A DNA stretch of 43,302 nt from Avispirillum sp959601495 (GTDB taxonomy: Bacteria > Bacillota > Clostridia > Oscillospirales > CAG-272). Positions 1 to 9,092 of this stretch are shown in pieces. The first letter of the stretch is position 1. Each line of letters opens with the position of its first letter. The stretch is from contig CAUGPT010000017.1 in NCBI GenBank assembly GCA_959601495.1, positions 1 through 43,302 on the forward strand, written 5' to 3'. The notes below the pieces were generated by a model. The model saw only the letters and a program-made list of their open reading frames with translations, searched no databases and was not told the DNA's origin. The position numbers and the translations under genes were made by a program.

Positions 1-600
1 GAAACAAAACGAAGCAAGCTCGTCTTTCGAGCTTGCTTCTGCTATCTATGGGAGCAACGTTATTCACTTTCGCAAGTAAAACGTCAATCATGTCTTAAAG
101 TCACGCTAAAGCTAATTTGTCGAATCTCTCGGGCTTGGAGCAGTCGTTTTGTCCTTACACTCACCGGCACCATCAAGAGAAAGGGTGGGATACACAAGGG
201 AGGGAAAGAGTTTTCTTTTTCCCTCCCTTGTGCCGGTCGGGGGAGTGTGAGGGCGGCTACTGCCGGAACAGTAGCCCCCTCACATCTTTTACTCAAGTTC
301 GGCAAGCTGACGATAGAGTTTGAAACGCTTTTCCAATTTCGGAAAGCCGAAAGCAGGCGCCCGTCCGCGGCTACTTACGGAAAAGCAGTCCCTTCACGTT
401 TTTTTCACTTACGTTCGGCAAGCTGACCACAAAGTTTGAAATTCTTTCCCAGTTTCGGAAAGCCAAAAGTCGTCGCCCGTAATCGGCTACTTACGGAAAA
501 GTAGTCCCTTCACGTCCTTCTTACTAAAGTTCGGCAGACTGACGAAAAAGTTTGAATTACTTCGCCAATTTCGAAAAGCAGAAAGCCGGCGCCTGCAGTG
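1..600 (+). repeat. E2 composite repeat, copy 1 (5' end may lie outside the window)
   Basis: No gene is seen here. The copy starts with a 12-bp perfect hairpin at 11-39 (arm GAAGCAAGCTCG, 5-nt loop). A block to about 150 recurs near 9455, 19420 and, reversed, at 42890-43032. A variable hairpin-rich stretch follows (155-240). From about 257 come three tandem units of 114-116 bp starting at 257, 371 and 487. Each unit holds a short hairpin around cggaaaagtagtcccttcac, then gttcggcaagctgac, then tttgaaatgcttt, then a tttcggaaagccgaaag end. Function is unknown. It could be a family of structured non-coding repeats or a MITE-like element; no transposase is present. Confidence 0.75.
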
Positions 601-646
601 CAGCCGTTCTTTCTAACGTACTCCTTGCTTCGCCGACGGCGCGCCG

Positions 647-1042
647 TCAGCGAAGCATCATATTAAGTCCCGCGATAACGACAAGAACGGCGAACACCGC
701 CTTGAGAACGGCGGTGTTCAGCCTGTCCGTCAGGTATGCGCCGATAACGCCGCCCACGGCGGCGGGTACGGCAAGGACAAAAAACATCTCGCCGCTGAAA
801 TCTCCGCGTCCCGAGTAAGTAATTGCGGATACGGTGCACAGCGGCAGCACCGCGGCGACCACCGAGGCAAAATTGTCCCGCTCGCCTGCCTGCGTTTTGT
901 CCGGATTTACCCTTGACAGCATCCAAAGCAGCAATATTCCGCCGCCCGCGCCGAGAAATCCGTTGACAAGCCCTGCGGCAGCCCCGGTCCCCAGCGCAAA
1001 CAGCAGTACGCGCAGGCTTTTTCTGTCGGTTTTTATAAGCAT
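647..1042 (-). CDS. TauE/SafE-type (TSUP) membrane permease, half-size
   Basis: A small integral membrane protein of about 131 residues, mostly hydrophobic, with a glycine-rich GLVNGFLGAGGG turn after the first helix. This is the signature seen in the N-terminal repeat of TauE/SafE sulfite/organosulfonate exporters. Full TSUP proteins have about 250 residues and two repeats; half-size single-repeat members are common in Clostridia and are thought to work as dimers. The substrate cannot be read from the sequence. The start at 1042 (MLIKTD) has a GGGGG run eight bases upstream; in-frame ATGs at 1048 and 1078 are alternatives. The stop codon lies inside a long inverted repeat (626-657). The gene diverges from ftsK. 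Confidence 0.75.
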   Translation of the reverse strand: MLIKTDRKSLRVLLFALGTGAAAGLVNGFLGAGGGILLLWMLSRVNPDKTQAGERDNFASVVAAVLPLCTVSAITYSGRGDFSGEMFFVLAVPAAVGGVIGAYLTDRLNTAVLKAVFAVLVVIAGLNMMLR

Positions 1043-1108
1043 ATACATATCCCCCGCAAAAGGCCTGCGCCGTATCATTTCGCCGCAGCCTATATTTCGG
1101 ATAAACTC

Positions 1109-1137
1109 TTGAATTTCGGAGCCGATACTGATATAAT
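1109..1137 (+). promoter_or_regulatory. Sigma-A-type promoter for the ftsK operon
   Basis: TTGAAT (1109-1114), a 17-bp spacer, then a perfect TATAAT (1132-1137), giving a leader of about 120 nt before ftsK. A 9-bp inverted repeat GAGCCGATA (1120-1128) / TATCGGCTC (1193-1201) overlaps the spacer and could be an operator or a leader stem. Confidence 0.7.
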
Positions 1138-1265
1138 TATAATGAATTTTTATCGTTAGCTGTAATTATTATGCCCGTCGGTGAAAGAATTATATCGGCT
1201 CTCCCTCTCACACTGCAAGTCAGGCAGTCTGCGTTTACGACCGACGGCGGAAAGGATATGTCACA

Positions 1266-4046
1266 ATGGCTCAGAAGAAAAGCAGCGGCAAGGCGACGGC
1301 ACGCAAAAAGTCCGCCGCGCCCGCAAGCAATAGACAAAACGGCAGGAAAGGCGCCGACATACAAAAGAACAGCGAGGATCGTGAGCGCCGCCGCGCGCTT
1401 TGGTCGCAGATAGTACCGTATATACTCATAGTTGCGGCAATATTTCTGGTCATATGCTTTTTCACGGGCAGCGGGGACGAGCCCGGCGTTGTGATGAAAG
1501 CCATATACAACCTGCTGACAGGCGTTTTCGGCGGAGCGGCGTTTGTAATTCCCGCTTTCCTTGTGTTTGCGGCAATCGCGCAGCTTCTTGACCGCGGCGC
1601 CGACATCATAGGTATGCGCACGGCGTTTGCCGTAACTTCCGCGGTGCTTGTATCCGTGCTTCTGGAGATAATTTCCCCCGTCGGCTCCTTTAAGGTCGGC
1701 GAAATGTATACACGCGGCTCGTCGCTTTCCGGCGGCGGAGTCGTGGGCGGTCTTATAGGCGAGGGCTTTCTGTTCTGCTTCAAGACGGCGGGCTCCTGCG
1801 TTATAGTCATATCCGCTCTTATACTTTCCGTTCTGCTTTGCGCGGGACTTACCCCGAAATATTTGTTTGTATATTTCTCATATAAAATAAAAGAGGCAAA
1901 GGCGCGCCGCGCCGAGGCTGCGGAGGACGCAGACGATGGCGACGGAAGACCGCGCCGCGGGCGCCGCGCGGCGGATAATTTCCGCGATCCCGACGAGATC
2001 GGCGCAGACTTTTCCGTTGACGAGACTACGGGAGAAGTATACGATGAGATAGCGCCCGAGGACGACTGCGCACCCGATACGAGCTCCGAGGTCTATATAC
2101 CCGACAGCGGAAAGGGACGCAGACATCACTTTGATACGGATGTGCCGCTGGACGACGAATACCCCGCAGAGGCGGAAGCCAACGGCGAAGCTGAAGAAAC
2201 CGAGGAAGAAAAGCGAGAGCGGCTGAACGGCGTCATATACGAAGAAGTTATGCGCCGCTCAAAGGAGACAAAAAGCCGCGCCGAGCTTGAAGCCGAAAAG
2301 GCGCTTTTCGCCGACGGCGACTCGTCGCAGGGCACGTACCCGCAGAGCGCGGCAAACGATGCTGTGTCCGGCGCCGGCGATGCCGCAGCACCTGCCGACC
2401 CGGAGGGCGCGGAGCTTATCGACCGCATTGCGGACGCATATCTGGGAAAAGGCCGCGGAGAGTCGGGCGACGGTGCGCAGCCGCTCAGCGTGCAGCGTGA
2501 GAGCATAAGCGAGAGACCCGTGCGCGTGACGCAGGTGCCAATGGAGATACCCAAGCCGGAATATAAATTCCCGCCCATTGACCTGCTTGCAGACGTGGGG
2601 CAGCAGAAAAACGACAATATCCGCGAGGAGCTGCACGACAACGCCGCAAAGCTTGTAAACGTTCTTGCAAGCTTCAACGTGAAAACGCGCATAGTCGGCG
2701 TATCCCGCGGACCTACGATAACCCGATACGAACTTTTGCCCGAGGCGGGCATCCGCGTGCGCTCAATTGCAAATCTTGTTGACGATATCGCCCTTAATCT
2801 TGCCACGGGCGGCGTGCGCATAGAGGCGCCAATACCGGGCAAGGCGGCAGTGGGCATAGAGGTTCCCAACAAGCAGCCGGAGACAGTATATCTGCGCTCG
2901 CTCATTTCGACGGACGAGTTCAAAAACAGCAAAAGCCGCATAACCACATGTCTCGGACGCGATGTTGCAGGCGAGCCCATTATAATGGATATCAAAAAAA
3001 TGCCGCATTTGCTAATTGCCGGCGCTACCGGCATGGGCAAATCCGTGTGCATAAACTGCCTGCTTGTTTCAATGCTGTATAAAGCAAAGCCGGATGAGGT
3101 AAAACTTATACTCATAGACCCCAAAAAGGTGGAATTCGGCATATACAACGGGCTGCCGCACCTTCTGGTGCCTGTGGTCAGCGATCCCAAAAAGGCGGCG
3201 GGCAGCCTTACATGGGCGGTCAACGAAATGGAGCGCCGTTTCAGCCTCATTGAGTCTGTAGGCGTGCGCGATATCGAAAGCTACAACGAGATCACGAAAA
3301 ACGACCCCGAAAAGGAGTATATGCCGCAGATCGTCATCGTTATAGACGAGCTTGCAGACCTTATGTCGACCGCTCCCGATGATGTGGAGACCTCCATTGC
3401 CCGCCTTGCGGCAAAGGCGAGAGCCGCTGGCATGCATCTTGTCATCGGCACTCAGCGCCCCTCCGTGGACGTTATCACCGGAGTCATCAAGGCGAACATA
3501 CCGTCGCGTATCGCGTTTACGGTAGCAAGCCAGGTGGACTCCCGCACGATAATCGACAAGAGCGGCGCGGAAAATCTTATAGGCCGCGGTGATATGCTGT
3601 ACAACCCCGTGGGCTGCTCAAAGCCCATGCGTGTGCAGGGTGCGTTCGTTTCCGAAAAAGAGGTGGACGCCGTTGTGTCGTATATAAAGAAGAACGACAC
3701 TGTGGGCGGCGCCGAGTACAGCGACGACGTTATGAAGCAGATAGAGGCGGAGGCAGCTATGTGCGGAGTGAAGAAGAGCGGCGGCGGAGCAATGGCTTCG
3801 GCAGGCGGCGACGGCGAGGCGGATCCTCTTATGGATCAGGCGCTGGAGGTCGCTTTCGAAAGCGGAAAGATATCAACATCGCTCCTGCAGCGCAGACTTT
3901 CCGTCGGCTACGGCAGAGCGGCGAAGATAATCGACAAAATGGAGCAGTTGGGATATGTCAGCGCTCCCGACGGGCAGAAGCCGCGCGAGCTGCTTATATC
4001 AAAGCAGGAATATATGGAGCGCTGCGCCAAGGGTGAGGAAAAATAA
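1266..4046 (+). CDS. ftsK: DNA translocase FtsK/SpoIIIE
   Basis: A 926-residue septal DNA pump that moves the chromosome through the closing division or sporulation septum. A basic N-terminus (1-45) is followed by four predicted membrane helices (about 48-215) and a long acidic low-complexity linker (about 215-420). The alpha/beta motor has Walker A GATGMGKS at 586-593 and Walker B IVIVIDELAD at 689-698. The C-terminus (about 855-920) is the winged-helix gamma domain that reads chromosome polarity signals. The start at 1266 has AAAGGA upstream at normal spacing. The sequence alone does not separate FtsK from SpoIIIE; Firmicutes proteins of this build often act in sporulation. It is the first gene of a likely operon reaching mltG. 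Confidence 0.97.
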   Translation: MAQKKSSGKATARKKSAAPASNRQNGRKGADIQKNSEDRERRRALWSQIVPYILIVAAIFLVICFFTGSGDEPGVVMKAIYNLLTGVFGGAAFVIPAFLVFAAIAQLLDRGADIIGMRTAFAVTSAVLVSVLLEIISPVGSFKVGEMYTRGSSLSGGGVVGGLIGEGFLFCFKTAGSCVIVISALILSVLLCAGLTPKYLFVYFSYKIKEAKARRAEAAEDADDGDGRPRRGRRAADNFRDPDEIGADFSVDETTGEVYDEIAPEDDCAPDTSSEVYIPDSGKGRRHHFDTDVPLDDEYPAEAEANGEAEETEEEKRERLNGVIYEEVMRRSKETKSRAELEAEKALFADGDSSQGTYPQSAANDAVSGAGDAAAPADPEGAELIDRIADAYLGKGRGESGDGAQPLSVQRESISERPVRVTQVPMEIPKPEYKFPPIDLLADVGQQKNDNIREELHDNAAKLVNVLASFNVKTRIVGVSRGPTITRYELLPEAGIRVRSIANLVDDIALNLATGGVRIEAPIPGKAAVGIEVPNKQPETVYLRSLISTDEFKNSKSRITTCLGRDVAGEPIIMDIKKMPHLLIAGATGMGKSVCINCLLVSMLYKAKPDEVKLILIDPKKVEFGIYNGLPHLLVPVVSDPKKAAGSLTWAVNEMERRFSLIESVGVRDIESYNEITKNDPEKEYMPQIVIVIDELADLMSTAPDDVETSIARLAAKARAAGMHLVIGTQRPSVDVITGVIKANIPSRIAFTVASQVDSRTIIDKSGAENLIGRGDMLYNPVGCSKPMRVQGAFVSEKEVDAVVSYIKKNDTVGGAEYSDDVMKQIEAEAAMCGVKKSGGGAMASAGGDGEADPLMDQALEVAFESGKISTSLLQRRLSVGYGRAAKIIDKMEQLGYVSAPDGQKPRELLISKQEYMERCAKGEEK

Positions 4047-4078
4047 AACGGCAGACAGCCGGGCGGAGAATTGGTATT

Positions 4079-4738
4079 ATGGGCAGATTTATAGTTATAG
4101 AAGGGCTTGACGGCAGCGGCAAGACAACGCAGAGCGGGCTTTTGGTGAACCGCCTGCGCGAGCAGGGCAAAAAGGTGCGCGCACTGAGCTTTCCCCGCTA
4201 CGGCGAAAAAAGCTGTACTCTTGTGGAAATGTATCTGAACGGCGAGCTGTCCGGCGATCCCGACGATATAAACGGCTACGCAGCCTCGGTTTTCTATGCG
4301 GCGGACAGATATGTCAGCTATATAACCGACTGGAAAAAAGATTACGAAGACCCGGACTGCATTGTTGTTGCAACAAGATTTACAACGGCAAACGCTTATC
4401 ATCAGCTTTCAAAGCTTGACAGAAGTCAGTGGGACAGCTTTCACGACTGGCTGTACGACACGGAGTTCGACAAGCTGGGACTGCCCAGACCGGATACGGT
4501 AGTGCTGCTTTCCATGGACACGGCGATCTCCTCCGAGCATGTCGAGGAGAGAAGCCACGAAACGGGGCAGAAAATGGATATACACGAGCTGGACGCGGAT
4601 TATCTGCGCCGCTGCGCCGCTGCCGCGGCTTACGCCGCGAAGCGCGACGGCTGGAAGGTCGTGGAGTGCGCCCCGAACGGCAAGCTTTTGCCAAAGGAAG
4701 AGATCTTCAATAAAATACTCGGCGTGCTGGAGCTTTGA
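4079..4738 (+). CDS. tmk: Thymidylate kinase
   Basis: A cytoplasmic dTMP kinase of 219 residues (usual about 205-220) that makes dTDP from dTMP and ATP. The P-loop GLDGSGKT is at 9-16. FYAADRY supplies the conserved Asp-Arg of the nucleotide site. ATRFTTANAYHQ replaces the more usual DRY(V)-S-AYQ pattern, a variant I associate with clostridial TMKs. It starts 32 nt after ftsK, so it is probably co-transcribed. The stretch 4739-4925 after it holds no gene, only short inverted repeats. Confidence 0.95.
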   Translation: MGRFIVIEGLDGSGKTTQSGLLVNRLREQGKKVRALSFPRYGEKSCTLVEMYLNGELSGDPDDINGYAASVFYAADRYVSYITDWKKDYEDPDCIVVATRFTTANAYHQLSKLDRSQWDSFHDWLYDTEFDKLGLPRPDTVVLLSMDTAISSEHVEERSHETGQKMDIHELDADYLRRCAAAAAYAAKRDGWKVVECAPNGKLLPKEEIFNKILGVLEL

Positions 4739-4925
4739 ACAAAGGCACGTCCGCGCCCGGTCCCGCAGACGGCACGGGATCAGGCGCACGGACCTGCTTT
4801 ATGTGTCCCCCGCCGCCCGGCGGCGGAAGCGCTTTGACGAACATATAAAAACATATATAAGCTTTTGCGTCGGCTCCCTGCATCGTAAGCGGCAGCAAAA
4901 GCAGCAGACGGAAACGGAGAATTTT

Positions 4926-5483
4926 ATGGTATACGTATTTCTTGCAGACGGATTTGAAGAAGTTGAGGCGCTGACCCCTGTCGATCTTCTGCGCCGCGCG
5001 GGTGCCGAAGTGCGCACGGTGGGCGTAGGCTCAAAGAATATAACGGGCGCGCACGGCATAACCGTTGCCTGCAACATGAGCGAGGACGAGGCCGCGGAGT
5101 CAATAAAAGAGGCGCCCGAGGCGCTTGAAATGACGGTGCTGCCCGGCGGTATGCCCGGAACGCTCAATCTCGGCAAAAGCGAAACCGTGTCGCATTTTCT
5201 TGATGCGGCAGCAAAGCGGGGCGCGTATATAGGAGCTATCTGCGCCGCTCCTTCCGTGCTCGGTGCAAAGGGACTTCTCAGGGGACGCCGCGCCGTTTGC
5301 TATCCGGGCTTTGAAGATAAGCTTACGGGGGCGAAGATCGAAAACGCGGGAGTTGTGCGCGACGGAAATATTATCTGCGCGCGCGCCGCGGGCAGCGCGG
5401 TCGAATTTGCGCTTTGCCTTATATCCGCGCTGAAGGGAGAGCGCGCCGCAGAGGAAGTGCGGCACGCCATTATTGCGCAGTGA
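4926..5483 (+). CDS. DJ-1/PfpI family protein (YajL/ThiJ-like)
   Basis: A 185-residue single-domain DJ-1 superfamily protein. The family includes glyoxalase/deglycase-like and redox-chaperone proteins. The nucleophile-elbow cysteine is C106 in GAICAAPS, and the partner glutamate is E14 in GFEEVE (equivalent to DJ-1 E18). The start at 4926 is supported by CGGAGA upstream; an upstream in-frame extension has no ribosome binding site and looks non-coding. The stop TGA overlaps the GTG start of the next gene, so translation is probably coupled. The physiological substrate is unknown. Confidence 0.9.
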   Translation: MVYVFLADGFEEVEALTPVDLLRRAGAEVRTVGVGSKNITGAHGITVACNMSEDEAAESIKEAPEALEMTVLPGGMPGTLNLGKSETVSHFLDAAAKRGAYIGAICAAPSVLGAKGLLRGRRAVCYPGFEDKLTGAKIENAGVVRDGNIICARAAGSAVEFALCLISALKGERAAEEVRHAIIAQ

Positions 5484-6061
5484 GTCTTAAAGAAGCAAAG
5501 GACGGTCTGCGCGCCGAGTATAAAGTAAAGCGCGCCGCTCTCGATGCGGAAATAAAGCGGCAGTGGGATGCGAAAATATGCGAGAGGGCGCTCTCTCTTG
5601 TGAGCTTTCGCTGCGCGGACTATGTTCTCATGTATGCCGCCCAGGAAAACGAGATATGCGTTGACAGCCTGGCAAAAGAGGCGCTGCGGCAGGGAAAGAA
5701 AGTCGCTTTTCCCGTCTGCGATGCCGAAAACCATACCATGAGCTATCATTTCGTATCGTCACTTTCCGAGCTTTCGGTCGGAACGTACGGCATACGCGAG
5801 CCGGACAAAGGTGCTCCGTCCTACAGCGTTGAGAGCTGCCGCGGCAGCGCAATATGCTTTGTGCCCGGGCTTGTTTTCGATACGCACGGATACCGCGTCG
5901 GCTACGGCAAAGGCTATTATGACAGATTTCTCTCCGGTTTCTGCGGCAGCAGGATCGGCATTGTATATTCGGATTTCATTCTGCCCGAGGTTCCCCGCGG
6001 ACGGTATGACGAAAGGGTCGATATGCTTATCGGCGAAAAGGGTGTGAAGCTTACAAAGTGA
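5480..6061 (+). CDS. 5-formyltetrahydrofolate cyclo-ligase
   Basis: Converts 5-formyl-THF to 5,10-methenyl-THF with ATP, salvaging folate. The protein has 193 residues, normal for the family. The signature region RVGYGKGYYDRF (139-150) is the ATP/Mg and folate-binding loop, preceded by FVPGLVFD (127-134). A GTG start at 5480 overlaps the DJ-1 stop (GTGA); a longer reading from 5414 would run back inside the DJ-1 gene and lacks family similarity. The 3' end again overlaps the next gene by GTGA, so three genes form a tightly coupled block. Confidence 0.93.
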   Translation: MSLKEAKDGLRAEYKVKRAALDAEIKRQWDAKICERALSLVSFRCADYVLMYAAQENEICVDSLAKEALRQGKKVAFPVCDAENHTMSYHFVSSLSELSVGTYGIREPDKGAPSYSVESCRGSAICFVPGLVFDTHGYRVGYGKGYYDRFLSGFCGSRIGIVYSDFILPEVPRGRYDERVDMLIGEKGVKLTK

Positions 6062-6975
6062 AAGTAAAAGGAATACACGCCGCACCGGCGCTGCTTATAG
6101 TTGTTTTCGCACTGACGGCAGCCTCGGGTCGGCTTGATCTGTCAAAGCTCGGGGCGGCGACAAATCCGTATCTCACGGTCATGATACTGGAGCTGTGCTG
6201 CATAGGGCTGCCCGCCGTATTTTTCTGCCTGCTTCGGGGCGGAGAATACAAGGGCCGTCTCGGGCTGCGCCCCATGAGGCTTTCTCACATAACGGTCTCG
6301 GTATATGCGCTGCTTGTTATTGTCTGCGGCTGCATTGCCATAAGTCTTGTTATGTACAATCTGTTTCCCGAGGCGTTCGCGGCATCGGCTCCGCAAAGCA
6401 TGACGGCGGCGGTATCTGAGTACAGCAAAACGGATACGCTCTATACGGCGCTTGCCTTCGGCATTCTGCCTGCGCTTCTGGAGGAGTTTCTCTTTCGGGG
6501 TATCGTATTTGCGGAATATTCGCCATGGGGCGCCTCCTGCGCCGTTATAATGTCGTCGCTTACGTTTTCAATGCTCCATTTCAATCCGGTCAGACTGCCC
6601 ATATACCTTTTCTGCGGCATAGTTTTGTCGCTTCTGACGGCTGCCACCGGATCCATTATCCCCGCAATGCTCATACATACGGCGAACAATGTGTTCGTTC
6701 TGTATTTTGAATCATATATATACAAGGTTGCCGCAAAGAACAGCGGCGGACTTGTAATGCTTGCCTTTTTGGTGGTGAGCGCGCTGCTCATATTTGCGGC
6801 TCTGTTCTTCTCCGGTGCGGAAAAGCTGTATCGGGCAAAGAGCGAAAAAAACGAGCCGTCGCCTCTTGTGCGGCAGCGCGGTGCGGGAGAAGCACCGCTG
6901 TTTATACAGGCGCTTATCTCTCCCACGTTTCTTATACTTGCAGTGTTCTACGTTGTAGCGTCATTTGTCATATGA
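6058..6975 (+). CDS. CPBP family intramembrane metalloprotease
   Basis: A 305-residue polytopic membrane protein of the CAAX protease and bacteriocin-processing (CPBP/Abi) family. Motif 1 EEFLFRG carries the Glu pair E142-E143. Motif 2 has H174 in SMLHFNP, and motif 3 has H207 in IHTANN; together these are the predicted metal ligands. About eight hydrophobic segments are visible. The GTG start at 6058 overlaps the previous stop and has little ribosome binding site of its own, which suggests coupling. Family roles include prenyl-protein processing and bacteriocin immunity; the role here is unknown. Confidence 0.92.
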   Translation: MKVKGIHAAPALLIVVFALTAASGRLDLSKLGAATNPYLTVMILELCCIGLPAVFFCLLRGGEYKGRLGLRPMRLSHITVSVYALLVIVCGCIAISLVMYNLFPEAFAASAPQSMTAAVSEYSKTDTLYTALAFGILPALLEEFLFRGIVFAEYSPWGASCAVIMSSLTFSMLHFNPVRLPIYLFCGIVLSLLTAATGSIIPAMLIHTANNVFVLYFESYIYKVAAKNSGGLVMLAFLVVSALLIFAALFFSGAEKLYRAKSEKNEPSPLVRQRGAGEAPLFIQALISPTFLILAVFYVVASFVI

Positions 6976-6998
6976 TCGCGTAAAGAAAGGCTGATAAC

Positions 6999-9092
6999 AT
7001 GAACGAAAACAACAGACCCGACTTTGAAAAAGACGGAGACGAATTTATATTCGAGGGCAAACTGCGCCGCAGTGCGGCGGAGCGTGCGGCGCACGCAGAT
7101 GCAAGCGGCGCCGCCCCGGGCAGAGCACCCGGGCAGGAGTGCGGACAAAGCGGCTTGGCGGGTCAGCCTCGTCCCGCGGGAGCGGAGCAGGCGCCGTCCG
7201 GCGGCGCGAGAATGCCGTCCGACGGCACGGTGCAGGGTCATTTTGCGGGTGCCGCGAGAGCATCGCAGCCAGCCCGTCGTCCCGACGGACAGGGAACCTC
7301 TGTCGACAGAGATGTCCGCCGCGCAAGCGGCGCGGGCGCCGAGAGCAGAGAGCAGCGCGGCGCTCCCCGACCCGTGCGTCCCATGTCGGCAGAGAGCGGC
7401 GCGGCGGCTCCCCGCCGCCCAATATCAGCCGAAGGCGGAGCTCCTCGCAGACCGAGTTCTTCCGCAGGCGGCGCTGCCGTGCGCGGCGGCGCGGGTGCCG
7501 ACGGCGTTCGCAGAGCGCCCGCGGCAAGACCCATTGACACAGCGGCGGCGCAGGCACGCCCCGCAGACGCGGCGAATATATCCGCTTCAAAGGGTTCGGG
7601 AGTCTCTGCCGCAAGACCGGCGCAGAGCGCCCCCCTGTCCGATGCCGCAAGAGCGGCAGGTCAGAGGCAGACCGCACCGAGAGCAGAGTCTGCGGGCAGC
7701 CGTGCGGCTCAGGGCGCAAACTTTGCCCATGGCGCAGGCGCCGCGGCAAACGGTGCGCCCATGCGTGCTCCCCGCCCCCGTCCGGTCGCCCCGAACGCTT
7801 TTGCAAAGGGTGCCGTAGTTCCCTCTGACGGAACGGAACTTGAGAAGAAAGAAGCGCCGGGCGCTGCCGCATCAAAGGAAGCGGCAAAAACTCCGGCATA
7901 TGCCGCGCGCAGAGCGTACACGCCGACCGAGCTGCCGTCAGGCGTTTCGGCTTCAAAGTCCTCCGGCACGGCTCCGGCGACCACTCCCAAAGGCGACAAC
8001 ACCCGCGCCGGCGCCGACATGATGACAAGTGTCGTCAAGGGTATTATATACATGGTGCTCGTGCTCGTTGTGTCCGTGTTCATCTCGATTTTTGCCATCC
8101 GCATCGGCAACGATGTGTTTGCGTTTGTCAAAAGCGATGAGGTCATAGATGTCACCATTCCCGAGGGAGCGACCACGTCCGAGATAGCGTCGATCCTTTC
8201 CGACAACGGAATTATAAAGTACCCCGCCATATTCAAGCTGTATGCTTCTCTCAAGCACGAAAAAGGCGAATATGTCGCCGGCAGCTATTCCGTTTCGCCG
8301 TCCATGAGCTATGATCAGCTCAGAAACAGCTTCAAAAAGCAGATAGAAACGGGTACGTGCTGGATAACCATCCCCGAGGGCTACACAACCGACGAAATTA
8401 TCGATCTTATGGTTGAAAACGGCATCGGCACCAGGGAAAAATATATTGACGTTATCAACAACTACGATTTTGATTTCTGGTTTATCGACGAGCTTGAGGA
8501 GAACGGTGTAAGCCCCGACAGGTACTACCGTCTCGACGGGTATCTCTTCCCCGACTCGTATGAGTTTTACAAGGCGTCGAGCGAGGAGACGGTCATAAAA
8601 AAGCTGCTCGCCCGCTTTGACGAGGTGTTCGTCTCCGACTACAAGACGCGCGCCGCACAGCTGGGATATACAGTGGATCAGATAGTGACAATTGCGTCTC
8701 TTGTGGAAAAAGAGGCGGGCAGATCGTCCGACTTTATGTATGTTTCGTCCGTTTTCCATAACAGACTGAACGACCCGGGCAACTTCCCGCGGCTCGAAAG
8801 CGATGCCACCGTTGTATATGCGATCCAGGCGAACACGGGCGTCCGCCCCAAGGAGGTCACCCCCGAGGATCTGAAGTATGAAAGCCCCTACAACACCTAT
8901 CTGAACAGCGGACTGACCCCCGGGCCTATCACGAATCCCAGCGCCAGCGCCATCAGATACGCGCTGTATCCGGCAAACACTAATTACAAATACTTCGTAA
9001 GCGCCGACAACGGTCAGACGTTCTTCGCCGCAACAAAGGGCGAACACGATGCGAACATCCAGACGGTGAAGCAGCTGAACGATCAGAAGTGA
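6999..9092 (+). CDS. mltG: Endolytic murein transglycosylase MltG (YceG-like) with long disordered N-terminus
   Basis: Cleaves nascent glycan strands in the membrane and thereby sets peptidoglycan chain length. Residues 1-335 are low-complexity (Ala, Arg, Pro, Ser, Gly) and should lie in the cytoplasm. One transmembrane helix spans about 346-370. The periplasm-side part has a LysM-like segment (VTIPEGATTSEIASIL) and the YceG catalytic domain. SLVEKEAG contains E570, the likely catalytic glutamate, followed by HNRL, LESDATVVYA and a C-terminal SPYNTYL...PGPI block. The total of 697 residues is far above the usual 340-400 because of the N-terminal tail. The start has AAAGG upstream. It is the last gene of the ftsK operon; an E1 hairpin array begins at its stop codon. 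Confidence 0.95.
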   Translation: MNENNRPDFEKDGDEFIFEGKLRRSAAERAAHADASGAAPGRAPGQECGQSGLAGQPRPAGAEQAPSGGARMPSDGTVQGHFAGAARASQPARRPDGQGTSVDRDVRRASGAGAESREQRGAPRPVRPMSAESGAAAPRRPISAEGGAPRRPSSSAGGAAVRGGAGADGVRRAPAARPIDTAAAQARPADAANISASKGSGVSAARPAQSAPLSDAARAAGQRQTAPRAESAGSRAAQGANFAHGAGAAANGAPMRAPRPRPVAPNAFAKGAVVPSDGTELEKKEAPGAAASKEAAKTPAYAARRAYTPTELPSGVSASKSSGTAPATTPKGDNTRAGADMMTSVVKGIIYMVLVLVVSVFISIFAIRIGNDVFAFVKSDEVIDVTIPEGATTSEIASILSDNGIIKYPAIFKLYASLKHEKGEYVAGSYSVSPSMSYDQLRNSFKKQIETGTCWITIPEGYTTDEIIDLMVENGIGTREKYIDVINNYDFDFWFIDELEENGVSPDRYYRLDGYLFPDSYEFYKASSEETVIKKLLARFDEVFVSDYKTRAAQLGYTVDQIVTIASLVEKEAGRSSDFMYVSSVFHNRLNDPGNFPRLESDATVVYAIQANTGVRPKEVTPEDLKYESPYNTYLNSGLTPGPITNPSASAIRYALYPANTNYKYFVSADNGQTFFAATKGEHDANIQTVKQLNDQK

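Noticed and set aside
250..600. Tandem units considered as a CRISPR array
   Set aside because: Units of about 115 bp are similar throughout, with no short identical repeat separated by unique spacers, and no cas genes are present.
7024..8028. Long open frames in other phases and on the opposite strand over the mltG 5' half
   Set aside because: They are shadows of GC-rich, Ala/Arg/Pro-rich coding sequence; only the mltG frame continues into a conserved domain.
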